Assembly (NCBI GenBank): GCA_013361785.1 | Contig: JABFXK010000095.1 | Coordinates: forward strand, 1-32,336 | Source: Sphingomonas sp. | GTDB taxonomy: Bacteria > Pseudomonadota > Alphaproteobacteria > Sphingomonadales > Sphingomonadaceae | Direction of reading: 5' to 3' | Length of the DNA: 32,336 bases | Shown here: positions 7,103 to 15,637 of the stretch, piece by piece | Numbering within the stretch: position 1 is the first letter of the stretch | Layout of the letters: each line of letters opens with the position of its first letter | Translations under genes and position numbers: made by a program | Notes under the pieces: generated by a model | Seen by the model: the letters and a program-made list of their open reading frames with translations, nothing else | Told to the model about the DNA's origin: nothing | Database searches by the model: none

Positions 7103-7162
7103 GCACTGCAACATTCCCTTGCAAGGCGACCAAAGGCGGGCCACATCTGTTCCTCTTGCAAG
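7101..7162. promoter_or_regulatory. Three TTGCA-type palindromes, candidate PhaR operators of phaZ
   Basis: Three dyads stand in the 122-base gap before the depolymerase: TTGCA-C-TGCAA (7101-7111), CCTTGCAAGG (7117-7126) and CTTGCAAG (7155-7162). All contain the TTGC...GCAA core. PhaR proteins of alphaproteobacteria are reported to bind TGC/GCA-rich dyads in front of phasin and PHA genes, and a phaR gene lies 4.3 kb away. The third site is 17 bases before the start codon, where binding would block initiation. Assignment to PhaR is inference. Confidence 0.5.
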
Positions 7163-7179
7163 GGAAGAAACGAGGTCGG

Positions 7180-8409
7180 ATGCTCTACGACGCCTATGAA
7201 GTGCAGCGCTCGCTTCTCGCAGGTGCGAGCAAGCTTGCAGGACTGGGCGCCGGATGGCTGAACAATCCCGCCAATCCCTTCGGCTATAGCGCCATGGGAC
7301 CGCTCGTCGCCGCCAGCCTCGAAGTGTTCGCCCATGCGGCCGCGCCGCGTGGAAAGCCCGAATTTGCGATCGGCAGCGTCAAGATTGGCCGCAAGCAGGT
7401 CTGCGTCGACGAGCAGATCCTGCTGCGGAAGCCGTTCGGTCAGCTCAAGCACTTTTCTCGTGACGGCGTCGACAACGGCCCCTCGCTGCTGATCGTCGCG
7501 CCGATGTCAGGCCACTATGCGACGCTCCTTCGCGGGACGGTCGAGCGCCTGCTCCCGAGCTTCGACGTCTACATCACCGATTGGCGCGACGCGAAATGCG
7601 TGCCGCTGGCGGACGGCAGTTTCGATCTCGACGACTATGTCGATTACCTTATGGAATTCGTCGAGTTCATCGGCGAACGAACTGGCGAGCGGCCGCACCT
7701 GCTCGCCGTCTGCCAGCCGGCGGTGCCCGCCTTCGCTGCGACCGCGCTGATGAATGCCGACAAGAATCCGTGGCGGCCGAAGTCGCTGACGATGATGGGC
7801 GGGCCGATCGACACCAGGGAGGCGCCAACGGCGATCAACACGCTCGCGACGCAGCGGCCGTTCAGCTGGTTCGAGCACAATGTGATCGCGACCGTGCCGA
7901 TGTTCTATCCGGGCGCGGGGCGAAAGGTTTATCCGGGCTTCCTGCAGCTCGCCGGCTTCATGGCGATGAACCTCGGCGATCACCTGATCAGCCATTGGGA
8001 GATGTTCAAGCACCTCGTCGAAGGCGACGACGAGCACGCTGCCGCGACGCAGAGGTTCTACGACGAATATCGCTCGGTCTGCGACATGACCGCCGAATTC
8101 TACCTTCAGACCGTCGACGTCGTCTTCCAGCGGCACCTGCTTCCGAAAGGCCAGTTGGAGCACCGCGGGCGGCTGGTGGACCCGGCCGCGATCCGAGACA
8201 CGGCGCTGCTCGCGATTGAGGGCGAGCGCGACGACATCTCCGGCATTGGCCAGACGAAGGCCGCGCTCGACATCGCGACGAAGCTTCCGGCGAAGAAGAA
8301 GCAGTATCTGCTCGCCAGGGATGTCGGCCATTACGGCATCTTCAACGGCCGCAAATGGCGCGACCGGATCGCGCCCGTGGTCGAGAAGTTCATTGCCGCG
8401 AACGACTAG
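7180..8409 (+). CDS. phaZ: Intracellular polyhydroxyalkanoate depolymerase
   Basis: This 409-residue protein fits the intracellular PHB depolymerase family (PhaZ1 of Cupriavidus type), which degrades native PHA granules in the cytoplasm. There is no signal peptide. MLYDAYEVQRS at the N-terminus, the block LLIVAPMSGHYATLLRGTVE and YITDWRDAKCVPL are characteristic. The nucleophile box is LLAVCQPAVPA with Cys178. The Asp in AIEGERDDISG and the His in DVGHYGIFNGRKW provide the rest of the triad. The frame is open back to a GTG at 6997 inside the previous gene, but family length and GAGG at 7172-7175 support the ATG at 7180. TTGCAA-type palindromes upstream suggest PhaR control. The stop codon overlaps that of the convergent MFS gene (CTAG). 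PhaR, a PhaC-like protein and PhaZ in one neighbourhood indicate a strain that stores PHA. Confidence 0.93.
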   Translation: MLYDAYEVQRSLLAGASKLAGLGAGWLNNPANPFGYSAMGPLVAASLEVFAHAAAPRGKPEFAIGSVKIGRKQVCVDEQILLRKPFGQLKHFSRDGVDNGPSLLIVAPMSGHYATLLRGTVERLLPSFDVYITDWRDAKCVPLADGSFDLDDYVDYLMEFVEFIGERTGERPHLLAVCQPAVPAFAATALMNADKNPWRPKSLTMMGGPIDTREAPTAINTLATQRPFSWFEHNVIATVPMFYPGAGRKVYPGFLQLAGFMAMNLGDHLISHWEMFKHLVEGDDEHAAATQRFYDEYRSVCDMTAEFYLQTVDVVFQRHLLPKGQLEHRGRLVDPAAIRDTALLAIEGERDDISGIGQTKAALDIATKLPAKKKQYLLARDVGHYGIFNGRKWRDRIAPVVEKFIAAND

Positions 8410-9809
8410 GCGCGGTTCTTCATCCTGACGTTCCCGAGCATCGTCAACGCAACGCCGCTCGAAACCGCCGCGACCGCTGCGGAAACCGTCATCGCCACAT
8501 GAAAGCCGCCGAACAGCGCATTGCCGCTGCTCGCGAGCACGGCACCGAGAAGCGCGGTGGCGATCAGCCCGCCAGTGCGCGCGACCGCGCTGTTGAACCC
8601 TGACGCCATCGCGACATGCTTCTCCTCGACCGAACCGAGCACCGAGGCGGTGAGCGGCGCGACCGCAATCGTCATGCCGAGCGCCATCACGACGATCGCC
8701 GGGAATGCGCCCGTCCAGTAGCTGGTTTGCGCGCGGATCAGCCAGGATAGGAGCAGGCCGGCGGCGACGACGAGCGGCCCGATCGTGAGCGGAAGCCGCG
8801 CTCCGACCCGCATAGCAAGCGCACCCATCCTCGGCGATGCCGCGGTCATCAGGATCGGCAACGGAAGGAGCGCGAGTCCCGCCTCGACCGGCGAATAGCC
8901 GCCGCTGCTGATCAGGACGTACGGGATCAGCAGCATCGCCGCGGCGAACGCGCCGTAGAGCAGGAAGGTGAGCAGGTTCAGACCGGAGAAGCAGATGTTG
9001 GCGAATAGCTGCAGCGGCATCATCGCACGCTCGCCGCGCCGTTGCTCCGCACCAAGGAAAGCTCCGAGCAAGACAATCCCTGCCACGATCGAGATCAGCG
9101 CGACCGCATCCGCTCTGCGGTGCGCGGACCACAATGTGAGGCCGTAGGTCAGTCCGAAGAGCCCGGCGGTCGCGAGCACGGCTCCGGGATAATCGGTGCG
9201 CCCGGCGCCTCGCTCCCGGCTCTCGGCGACAAAGCGCAGCGCGAGCAGGATCGCGCCGAGTGCGAGCGGGAGGTTGATGTAGAAGATCGCCGGCCAGCCG
9301 ACCGTGCCGACCAGCCACCCTCCGATCAGCGGCGCGACGGCGGCGCACGCCGCGCCGGCAGCGGCCCAAATCCCGACCGCTCGCCCGCGCTTCTCGCCGG
9401 AATAAGCTGCATTCAGGAGCGCCAGGCTGTTAGGCAGCAATAACGCGGCGCCGATCCCCTGCGCAGCTCGCGCGGCGAGCAGGAGCGGCAGGCTCGGCGC
9501 CAGCGCGCAGGTCAGGGACGCGAAGCCGAACAGGCTCGTTCCGATGACGAGCAGCCGCCGCCGTCCATAATGATCGCCAACCGCGCCGCCGAGCAGCAAT
9601 AGCGCCGACAGCGGCAGCAGATAGGCGTTGACCACCCATTGCACGTCCGCGGCCCCGGCCGCGTAGCTCTGGCGGATCGCCGGGAGCGCGATGCTCGTCA
9701 CCGATCCATCGACGAAGCTCAGGCTCGATGCGAGGATGCAGCAGACGAGCGTCCAGCGCGCGTCCGCGCGGCGGGTTTCAGCCCCTCTGCTGGCGTCGCG
9801 CGGGCTCAA
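8406..9809 (-). CDS. MFS exporter, DHA2 (14-helix drug:H+ antiporter) type
   Basis: The 467-residue protein is hydrophobic throughout. The first helix starts at about residue 19 (TLVCCILASSLSFVDGSVTSIALPAI), where the D-x-x-x-x-x-x-ALP pattern is the DHA2 motif. It is followed by DVQWVVNAYLLPLSALLLLGGAVGDHYGRRR (MFS motif A, GDHYGRRR) and RAAQGIGAALLLPNSLALL (motif C region of exporters). Such proteins expel drugs or other amphiphiles using the proton gradient. The only start that fits is a TTG at 9809 that overlaps the TGA of the upstream small gene (TTGA), so translation may be coupled. The substrate is not evident. It ends at the shared CTAG with phaZ. Confidence 0.9.
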   Translation of the reverse strand: MSPRDASRGAETRRADARWTLVCCILASSLSFVDGSVTSIALPAIRQSYAAGAADVQWVVNAYLLPLSALLLLGGAVGDHYGRRRLLVIGTSLFGFASLTCALAPSLPLLLAARAAQGIGAALLLPNSLALLNAAYSGEKRGRAVGIWAAAGAACAAVAPLIGGWLVGTVGWPAIFYINLPLALGAILLALRFVAESRERGAGRTDYPGAVLATAGLFGLTYGLTLWSAHRRADAVALISIVAGIVLLGAFLGAEQRRGERAMMPLQLFANICFSGLNLLTFLLYGAFAAAMLLIPYVLISSGGYSPVEAGLALLPLPILMTAASPRMGALAMRVGARLPLTIGPLVVAAGLLLSWLIRAQTSYWTGAFPAIVVMALGMTIAVAPLTASVLGSVEEKHVAMASGFNSAVARTGGLIATALLGAVLASSGNALFGGFHVAMTVSAAVAAVSSGVALTMLGNVRMKNRA

Positions 9810-10057
9810 TCCACGTGCTGCGCGATTGCCGCCTCGACCATGTTACGCCACACGTCCGCGTCGCCCACCGCGGCCATCGCTTCGTCCGGCTCGCGCGCGG
9901 TGTGAAGCACGGCCAGCGCCTGGTTCACATGCTCGCGCCAGGTGCGATCGACTTCGGTCGCCGCATGGCCGTTATGACCATCGGCATTCGCGCTCAGCTT
10001 CGCGCCAGCGAGCACCCGCGCGATTCGTTCGACCAGCGGGCAATTGGATTCCGGCAT
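9806..10057 (-). CDS. Small conserved-type hypothetical protein (83 aa)
   Basis: The start at 10057 (MPESNCPLVERIARVLAG) is chosen because GGGAGGAG stands 6-13 bases ahead of it. A longer form from 10084 lacks such support. The product is soluble, helical in appearance, with no signal or membrane segment. It carries motifs such as VDRTWREHVNQALAVL and DADVWRNMVEAAI, in which two W-R helices repeat the same flavour. I do not recognise a named family. It lies 48 bases after the thiolase gene and overlaps the MFS start by 4 bases, so it is part of the same leftward chain. Its link to either neighbour is unknown. Confidence 0.7.
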   Translation of the reverse strand: MPESNCPLVERIARVLAGAKLSANADGHNGHAATEVDRTWREHVNQALAVLHTAREPDEAMAAVGDADVWRNMVEAAIAQHVD

Positions 10058-10105
10058 TTGCTGCTCCTCCCTTTGCGCGGACAACCCGCGTCGGAGACTT
10101 TGGGT

Positions 10106-11287
10106 TCAAAGCACTTCGAACAGCCCCGCCGCGCCCATTCCTCCACCGACGCACATGGTGACGACGACGTAGCGCCCGCCGCGGCGCTTGCCCTCGATCA
10201 GCGCGTGGCCGGTCATGCGCGCGCCGCTCATGCCGTAGGGGTGGCCGATCGAGATCGACCCGCCGTCGACGTTCATGCGGTCTTCGGGGATCCCGATCTG
10301 CTCGGCGCTGTAGAGCACCTGCACCGCGAAGGCCTCGTTCAGTTCCCACAGGCCGATGTCGTCGACCTTGAGATCGAAGCGGTTGAGCAGCTTCCTGACC
10401 GCGTCGATCGGCCCGATCCCCATCTCGTCGGGCTCGGTGCCGGCGACCGCCATCCCGACGTAGCGGCCGATCGGCGTGAGGCCGCGCCGCTCCGCCTCCT
10501 TCGCTTCCATCAGGATGCAAGCCGAGCTTCCGTCAGACAGCTGGCTCGCATTGCCTGCGGTGATCGACGTGTCCGGCCCGAGCACGGGATTGAGCGCTGA
10601 AAGCCCCTCGATCGTCGTGTCGGGGCGGTTGCCCTCGTCCTTGGCGATGGTCACTTCGCGCTGCGAGACTTCGCCCGTATCCTTGTTCGTAACGTTCATT
10701 GTGGTGGTGACGGGGACGATCTCGTCGTCGAAGCGGCCGGCCGCCTGAGCCGCGGCAGTGCGCTGCTGGCTCTTCAGCGCATATTCGTCCTGCCGCTCGC
10801 GGCTGATCCCGTAACGCTTCGCGACAGTCTCCGCCGTCTGCAGCATCGGCATGTAGATGTGCTTGTGCATGGCCATCAGCGACGGATCGGGCGTGATCCG
10901 CATCTCGGGCGTCTGCACCATGCTGATCGAGTCCTGGCCGCCGGCGGCGACCACATCCATCCTGTCGATGACGATCTGCTTGGCGGCGGTCGCGATCGCC
11001 ATCAGCCCCGACGAGCATTGGCGGTCGATCGTCATGCCGGAAACGCTGACGGGGCACCCGGCGCGCAAGGCGACTTGCCGGCCGATATTGCCGAACTGCG
11101 TCCCCTGCGTGAGCACCGCGCCCCACACGACGTCGTCGATATCGCCAGGATCGATCCCGGCGCGCTCGATCGCCGGCTTGAGCGAGAATGCACCGAGCGT
11201 CGGCCCGAGCGTCGCGTTGAACGCGCCCTTGTAAGCGCGGCCGATCGGTGTCCGCGCTGTCGAAACGATCACGGCATCGCGAGCCAT
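10106..11287 (-). CDS. Thiolase (acetyl-CoA C-acyltransferase)
   Basis: Thiolases either split 3-ketoacyl-CoA in beta-oxidation or condense two acetyl-CoA. The 393-residue protein has the complete active site: nucleophile Cys91 in [10 protein letters not shown], His349 in [16 protein letters not shown], and Cys379 in [11 protein letters not shown]. The usual GHPIGASG is GHPYGMSG here, a variant of a particular acyltransferase subfamily rather than a defect. NEAF (ELNEAFAV) and the loop [16 protein letters not shown] are also typical. Whether it makes acetoacetyl-CoA for PHA (PhaA-like) or degrades fatty acids (FadA-like) cannot be decided. The adjacent MaoC-type hydratase and the PHA genes nearby make acyl-CoA exchange with the storage pathway plausible. 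It is separated from the MaoC gene by 10 bases. Confidence 0.95.
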   Translation of the reverse strand: MARDAVIVSTARTPIGRAYKGAFNATLGPTLGAFSLKPAIERAGIDPGDIDDVVWGAVLTQGTQFGNIGRQVALRAGCPVSVSGMTIDRQCSSGLMAIATAAKQIVIDRMDVVAAGGQDSISMVQTPEMRITPDPSLMAMHKHIYMPMLQTAETVAKRYGISRERQDEYALKSQQRTAAAQAAGRFDDEIVPVTTTMNVTNKDTGEVSQREVTIAKDEGNRPDTTIEGLSALNPVLGPDTSITAGNASQLSDGSSACILMEAKEAERRGLTPIGRYVGMAVAGTEPDEMGIGPIDAVRKLLNRFDLKVDDIGLWELNEAFAVQVLYSAEQIGIPEDRMNVDGGSISIGHPYGMSGARMTGHALIEGKRRGGRYVVVTMCVGGGMGAAGLFEVL

Positions 11288-11297
11288 TCTTCTCTCC

Positions 11298-11753
11298 TCA
11301 GGTCACAATCAGGGCGAGCCAGACCGCGCTCAGCGCCGGCTTATCCTCGCCTTCGATTTCAACGGTCACATTGTGGCGAAGCAGCACTTGCCCCGGCGCT
11401 TTCTCCTCGACCGAGTCAAGGCTGAAGCGGCCGCGAACGCGCGTGCCCGACCGCACCGGCGCGAGAAATCGAACGCGGTCCAGGCCATAGTTGATCGCCA
11501 TTTTCATCCCGTCTGGCACCAGCATCACCTCCGCGCCCATGCGCGAGAGCAGCGACAGCGACAAAAATCCGTGCGCGATCGTCCCGCCGAAGGGCGTGCG
11601 CGCAGCCGCCTGCGGATCGACATGGATGAACTGCCGGTCCTCGGTCGCGTCGGCGAACGCGTCGATCCGCGCCTGGTCGATCGTGATCCATGACGAGACG
11701 CCGACTTCCTGTCCTGCACGCGACCGGATTTCCTCAAAGGTGGCTAACGGCAT
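11298..11753 (-). CDS. MaoC-like hot-dog dehydratase
   Basis: The 151-residue protein is a single hot-dog fold of the MaoC/NodN family, which hydrates enoyl-CoA or related thioesters. The hydratase-2-like motif is visible: [20 protein letters not shown] followed by [17 protein letters not shown], giving the Asp/His catalytic pair and the substrate-binding loop. Members include R-specific enoyl-CoA hydratases (PhaJ) that send beta-oxidation intermediates to PHA, and many proteins of unproven substrate. The start ATG overlaps the TGA of the upstream MscS gene by one base (TGATG), and the thiolase follows closely. The triple arrangement suggests a common transcript, though the MscS gene is functionally unrelated. 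Confidence 0.9.
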   Translation of the reverse strand: MPLATFEEIRSRAGQEVGVSSWITIDQARIDAFADATEDRQFIHVDPQAAARTPFGGTIAHGFLSLSLLSRMGAEVMLVPDGMKMAINYGLDRVRFLAPVRSGTRVRGRFSLDSVEEKAPGQVLLRHNVTVEIEGEDKPALSAVWLALIVT

Positions 11754-12799
11754 CAGAAGGGCAGTGGCGCCGGCGGCTGGTCGGACGCGCGGGCGAGCTG
11801 CAGCTTGTGCCCCTGCAAAACCTCGATGAGCGCGCGCAATATCGCTGCCCTGTCCGCTGCCAGCTTGTCCGAATCACGCGTCGCGTCGTCGTAGACGAGG
11901 TCGAACGCGAGCCCTCCGCCGCCCGCGCCTGAGAGCGCGCAGCGGACGAGCTTGCAGCCCTTCTGAGCCGACACCGCGGCTTCCGCCGCAGCAGCCACCG
12001 CATCGATGGACTTGGCCGACGCTTCGCCGGCGACGGCGAGATAGAGCGTCACTCGCCGTGCTTTCGTCATGGCCATATTGTGGATCTCGCGCTCGAGCAG
12101 CTTGGTGTTGGCCATGATCAGCTGCTCGCCGGTGATCGAGCGCAGCCGCGTCGTCTTGAGGCCGATCCGCTCGACCGTTCCGGTGCTGTTGTCATAGCGG
12201 ATGGTGTCGCCCTTCTTGAACGGCTGGTCGAAGAGGATCGAAAGCGCGGCGAACAGGTCGGCGAAAATGCCCTGTGCCGCCAGGCCGATGGCGATTCCGC
12301 CGACACCCAGCCCCGCGACGAGCGCAGTCACGTTTACGCCGAGATTGTCGAGGATCAGGATCAGCGCGATCGCGAACAATGTCACGCTGACCAGCAGCCG
12401 GATGATCGCCATCGCGTTGCCAAGCGCGCCCGAACCGCTCTCGACCGCCACCCTGCGGCCGATCAGGCCGAGGATCAGCTCGCGTCCCCAGACCGCGCCT
12501 TGCAGCGCGAACGCAATGACGAACGCGATGTCGAGCAGGCGCTCGATCTTGTGCGGAAGCCCGCCGTACGTCGCGACCACGTCGGCGGCGGCAAGAACCA
12601 TGAACACGAGACTGGTCTTTGCGAACACGCGCCCAATGACCGACCGCCAGCCCCAGCCTTCGGGGTCGCGCCGCACCCAGCTCCTTCCGAATTCGCGCAG
12701 GATCAGCATCGCTGCGACCAGCGCCGCGGCGACGGCAATGCCGATCAGCAGCCCGTCACGGTTCGCTTCGAACCAGCTCGCAAGGCCATTCACCCCCAT
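11753..12799 (-). CDS. MscS-family mechanosensitive channel
   Basis: About 348 residues. MscS proteins open under membrane tension to release solutes on hypo-osmotic shock. There are roughly four predicted N-terminal helices (GLLIGIAVAAALVAAMLI, SLVFMVLAAADVVATYGG, IAFVIAFALQGAVWG, LLVSVTLFAIALILIL). The pore-lining TM3 follows, ALVAGLGVGGIAIGLAAQ, with the Gly/Ala packing pattern. The beta domain follows (DTIRYDNSTGTVERIGLKTT, SITGEQLIMANTKL), then a mixed C-terminal vestibule domain. A frame extension to a TTG at 12835 would overlap the topoisomerase stop (TTGA). The ATG at 12799 is preferred, but neither has a good Shine-Dalgarno sequence. The family is clear, the exact start is not. Confidence 0.88.
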   Translation of the reverse strand: MGVNGLASWFEANRDGLLIGIAVAAALVAAMLILREFGRSWVRRDPEGWGWRSVIGRVFAKTSLVFMVLAAADVVATYGGLPHKIERLLDIAFVIAFALQGAVWGRELILGLIGRRVAVESGSGALGNAMAIIRLLVSVTLFAIALILILDNLGVNVTALVAGLGVGGIAIGLAAQGIFADLFAALSILFDQPFKKGDTIRYDNSTGTVERIGLKTTRLRSITGEQLIMANTKLLEREIHNMAMTKARRVTLYLAVAGEASAKSIDAVAAAAEAAVSAQKGCKLVRCALSGAGGGGLAFDLVYDDATRDSDKLAADRAAILRALIEVLQGHKLQLARASDQPPAPLPF

Positions 12800-12831
12800 C
12801 GGCCATGTCTTGGCCGCGAGCGAAGCCGCAA

Positions 12832-13884
12832 TCAAGCAGCGGCGGCGGAGACGCTCTCGTTTGCGGCAGCTTCAGCCTTGCGCTTCCGCCGCCGGCGACC
12901 ACCGCGCGCGAGGAACTCCAGGAGTCCGACTTCGGCGCTGGAAAGCCACTTGCGGCCCCGCGGCCGTTCCATCCCGTCGAGCGGATCGCGCGGTTTCTCC
13001 TTGACCGCCTCGAGCAGCTTCGGGTGGACATAGGACTTGCGGCTGATCGCGGGCGTGTTGCCGAGCGCCTCGGCGACCGGCTCGACCACCGTCTTGACGC
13101 TGATCTTCGCGTCTTCCGCTTTCTTCAGCATCTGCTCGAAGGCGATCACGCTCGCGCTCCACGTGCGGAAATGCTTGGCGGTGAAGTCGCCGCCCGACGC
13201 CTCCTTGATATAGTCGTTCACGTCGCTCGAGGTGACGGGCTTCGGCTCGCCGTCGCCGTTCACATATTGGAATAGCATCTGACCCGGCAGGTCCTGGCAG
13301 CGCTTGCAGATGCGCTTCAAATTGGTGTCGGTGATCTTCACCTCGTGGACGATGCCGTGCTTTCCGGTGAAGCGCATCATCAGCCCGTGGCCAGTCCGCC
13401 TGAGGTGGCGCGTGCGCAGCGTGGTCGCTCCGAAGCTCTTGTTCTGCTTGGCATATTCCTCGTTGCCGATGCGGATATGCTCGGTGTCGAGGAGGCGGAC
13501 GACGGCCGCGAGCACCGCCTCGCGCGTCAGGTCGCGGCGTTTGAGGTCCCGTTCCACACGCCGCCTGAGGCGCGGGAGCGCCTTTCCGAACTCGAGCAGT
13601 CCTTCATATTTGGCGCTCTCCCGCTTCTCTCGAAATCCGGGGTGGTATCGATATTGCTTGCGCCCGCGGGCATCCACGCCCGTGGCCTGCAGGTGGCCGT
13701 CTGGATCGGCGCAGAACCATGCGTCGTCATAGGCCGGCGGAAGCCCGACCGCGTTCAGCCGGTCGATCTCGTCCCGGTCCGTGATCCGCTCTCCGTCCGC
13801 ATCGAAATAGGCCCAGTATCGGCCCATCCGCTTTCGACTGATTCCCGGCTCCGTGTCGCTGCTGTGCCGTAACAACGCCTTCAC
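12832..13884 (-). CDS. DNA topoisomerase IB
   Basis: Bacterial/viral-type (poxvirus-like) topoisomerase IB relaxes supercoils by a transient 3'-phosphotyrosyl bond. The 350-residue product has the N-terminal binding domain with RYHPGFREKRESAKYEGLLEF. The catalytic domain follows (RIGNEEYAKQNKSFGATTLR, TAKHFRTWSASV) and the nucleophile Tyr, near residue 285, sits in ISRKSYVHP. A tail rich in Arg/Lys (GGRRRRKRK) follows and may aid DNA binding. The GTG at 13884 is taken as start because AAGGAG lies 5 bases ahead. The ATG-led frame that runs to 13995 crosses the divergent DJ-1 gene and is not needed. The gene ends against the MscS gene. Its normal role outside relaxation is not known. Confidence 0.93.
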   Translation of the reverse strand: MKALLRHSSDTEPGISRKRMGRYWAYFDADGERITDRDEIDRLNAVGLPPAYDDAWFCADPDGHLQATGVDARGRKQYRYHPGFREKRESAKYEGLLEFGKALPRLRRRVERDLKRRDLTREAVLAAVVRLLDTEHIRIGNEEYAKQNKSFGATTLRTRHLRRTGHGLMMRFTGKHGIVHEVKITDTNLKRICKRCQDLPGQMLFQYVNGDGEPKPVTSSDVNDYIKEASGGDFTAKHFRTWSASVIAFEQMLKKAEDAKISVKTVVEPVAEALGNTPAISRKSYVHPKLLEAVKEKPRDPLDGMERPRGRKWLSSAEVGLLEFLARGGRRRRKRKAEAAANESVSAAAA

Positions 13885-13957
13885 TCGTCTCCTTAAGAGG
13901 TCTAAGCGAGCGAGAGAGCGGGCGGGTTCCTGAAGAGGAATGGAAGGAGTCTTGCCG

Positions 13958-14536
13958 ATGCAAATTTCCGACTCGCGTATCCTCATTGTCGCCACCGACG
14001 GTTTCGAGGAATGGGAGCTGTTCGGGCCGCGCCAGATCCTTCAGGACCGCGGCGCCGAGGTCGTGCTTGCATCGCTGACCCGCGACCCAATCGAGGCGAC
14101 GGTTCACGACAAGCCGGGCAAGACGATCATGCCGGACCTGACGATCGACGAAGCCAATGCCGACGCTTTCGACGCGGTGATCCTGCCGGGCGGCGTCCGC
14201 AATCCCGACCAACTGCGCCTTCACGGAGACGTCATCGCGCTGATCCGTCTCTTCGCCGAGCAGGGGAAGCCGGTCGCAGCGATTTGTCATGGGCCATGGC
14301 TACTGGTCGAAGCGGACCTGCTTCGCGACCGCTCCGCGACCAGCTGGCCGTCGATCCGAACCGACCTGCGCAATGCGGGCGCGACGGTCGTCGACGAAGC
14401 GGCGGTGACAGACGGCAATATCATCACCAGCCGCAATCCGGATGACGTCGAAGCCTTCACCGATGCGCTCATCGAGCTCGTCGAGAATGGGCCCGCCGTG
14501 CGCGAGATTAACGAGCCCAACGAGGTTCCCGCCTAA
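13958..14536 (+). CDS. DJ-1/PfpI family protein (class I glutamine-amidotransferase fold)
   Basis: From the ATG at 13958 the product has 192 residues, typical for DJ-1/PfpI. Members act as glyoxalase/deglycase, chaperone or protease. It starts with the conserved strand RILIVATDGFEEWELFGPRQ, in which the FEE glutamate contacts the active-site Cys. The nucleophile elbow AAICHGPWLL gives Cys110 and His111. The segment VILPGGVRNPDQLR is also conserved. AAGGAG at 13942-13947 supports this start over the ATG at 13940. It is divergent from topoisomerase IB with 73 bases between. The small membrane protein at 14572 follows in the same direction. The activity is not predictable beyond the family. Confidence 0.9.
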   Translation: MQISDSRILIVATDGFEEWELFGPRQILQDRGAEVVLASLTRDPIEATVHDKPGKTIMPDLTIDEANADAFDAVILPGGVRNPDQLRLHGDVIALIRLFAEQGKPVAAICHGPWLLVEADLLRDRSATSWPSIRTDLRNAGATVVDEAAVTDGNIITSRNPDDVEAFTDALIELVENGPAVREINEPNEVPA

Positions 14537-14571
14537 CCGTATCGCAACCAATTCAGGCTAGTTGCGCCGTC

Positions 14572-15090
14572 ATGGACGCGCGATCCGTCACGCTGATCGA
14601 ACGCAACGTCGACCGGGCAGCCTCGGCGCTGTTCGCCGCGGCTTCGGGCTATGCGGCTTATTCGGCACTCGCGTCGCATTTCGCTCAGCGCCTGCTCGTG
14701 GCCGAAGCCGCGGCCGCCGTCGCATTCGCTTACTGGCTCTGCCTTCGGACGCTGGGCGCGGTTCAGCCGGAAGCGCGCCGGCTCCCTGTTCCGGTCTTCG
14801 ACGTTCGCCAGATCGAGGAGATCGAACCGGCTGAGCTGCTTCTGACCGACATCTATCCGGGGGCGCCCGACGCTGCCGAAGAGCCGCTGGTGCTCGACGA
14901 CATTCTCGCCGAGCTCCAGCCGGACTCGCGCGTCGTGCGCCTGTTCGACCCGAGCGCGATGCCCACTCCGGGGCAGATCAGCGCCCGCATCGACCGGCAC
15001 CTGGCCGGCGGCTTCTCTCCCGCGGCGGCGGCGGACGCTTCACAGGCGCTTCACGACGCGCTCGCCGAGTTGCGCCGCTCGCTGTCCTAA
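14572..15090 (+). CDS. Unknown protein with two N-terminal helices and an acidic soluble part
   Basis: The 172-residue protein starts with a polar 13-residue leader, then two hydrophobic, Ala-rich segments (ALFAAASGYAAYSALASHFA and LLVAEAAAAVAFAYWLCL). These are likely membrane helices in a hairpin. The rest is acidic and Pro-containing (IEEIEPAELLLTDIYPGAP, LDDILAEL) with a C-terminal helix rich in Ala, presumably cytoplasmic. No known family is recognised. It is 35 bases after the DJ-1 gene and shares CTAA with the convergent gene at 15087. No clear Shine-Dalgarno sequence is seen. It looks like a lineage-restricted protein. Confidence 0.7.
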   Translation: MDARSVTLIERNVDRAASALFAAASGYAAYSALASHFAQRLLVAEAAAAVAFAYWLCLRTLGAVQPEARRLPVPVFDVRQIEEIEPAELLLTDIYPGAPDAAEEPLVLDDILAELQPDSRVVRLFDPSAMPTPGQISARIDRHLAGGFSPAAAADASQALHDALAELRRSLS

Positions 15091-15422
15091 TTTTCGCTGA
15101 CGGTCAGCGCTTCGATCATCAGCTCGGTTGCGCCGTCGCACTGGCGCGCTGGAGCTCCGACGACGGCGATGTCGGCGACGATCACGCCCGGGATGCTGAA
15201 CTCCGCATCCTCGAGGCCGGCGCACATGCGCCTGGCGATCTCGGCTGAATCCAGCCCCGTCACTCGAAAAGCAATCTGGTGACGTTCGCCGGTCAATGTC
15301 AGCGACTGCCAGTCGACTGATTGGACGTCCGTAAGTAGAATCCTATTTCGCTCGACCCTTGCCCGCGCGACTAGCGCCCGGATGAGGCTGGCGGCGGCTT
15401 GCGACATCGCCATCTTGATCAT
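15087..15422 (-). CDS. Small unknown protein divergent from the S24 regulator
   Basis: The 111-residue product starts at the ATG at 15422, where GAAGGAG stands 9 bases ahead. The open frame continues to 15602 but that part is arginine-rich noise. The N-terminus MIKMAMSQAAASLIRALV is an amphipathic helix without clear signal character. A possible beta-rich body follows (RILLTDVQSVDWQSLTLT, RHQIAFRVTGL, PGVIVADIAVVG). It contains two Cys. It is not a family I recognise. Its 274-base head-to-head gap with the LexA-like regulator suggests it might be that regulator's target. Convergent overlap of four bases with the preceding gene. Confidence 0.6.
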   Translation of the reverse strand: MIKMAMSQAAASLIRALVARARVERNRILLTDVQSVDWQSLTLTGERHQIAFRVTGLDSAEIARRMCAGLEDAEFSIPGVIVADIAVVGAPARQCDGATELMIEALTVSEN

Positions 15423-15637
15423 TGCGCGCACTCCTTCAGGTAGGCGCGCACGCGTGCGACGGTCGTCGGACGCGGATCGCGTCCCCTTCGCAGATCGAAC
15501 ACAAATCGAGGATCGCCAACGGCTTCCCGGCCAAAACGGGTCGCTGGCGTATCGTTCTGACGCAAAAATTTCTCCACTTCTCGTAGCAAATGCACCTGTC
15601 ATGTCCTTATCAAGTCTCGCGACTCGGCTTCACATCC

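Noticed and set aside
7507-9369. A 620-codon leftward open frame across phaZ and the MFS gene
   Set aside because: It overlaps two well-supported genes on other frames, its product is Arg-rich without any domain, and GC-rich DNA gives such antisense frames routinely.
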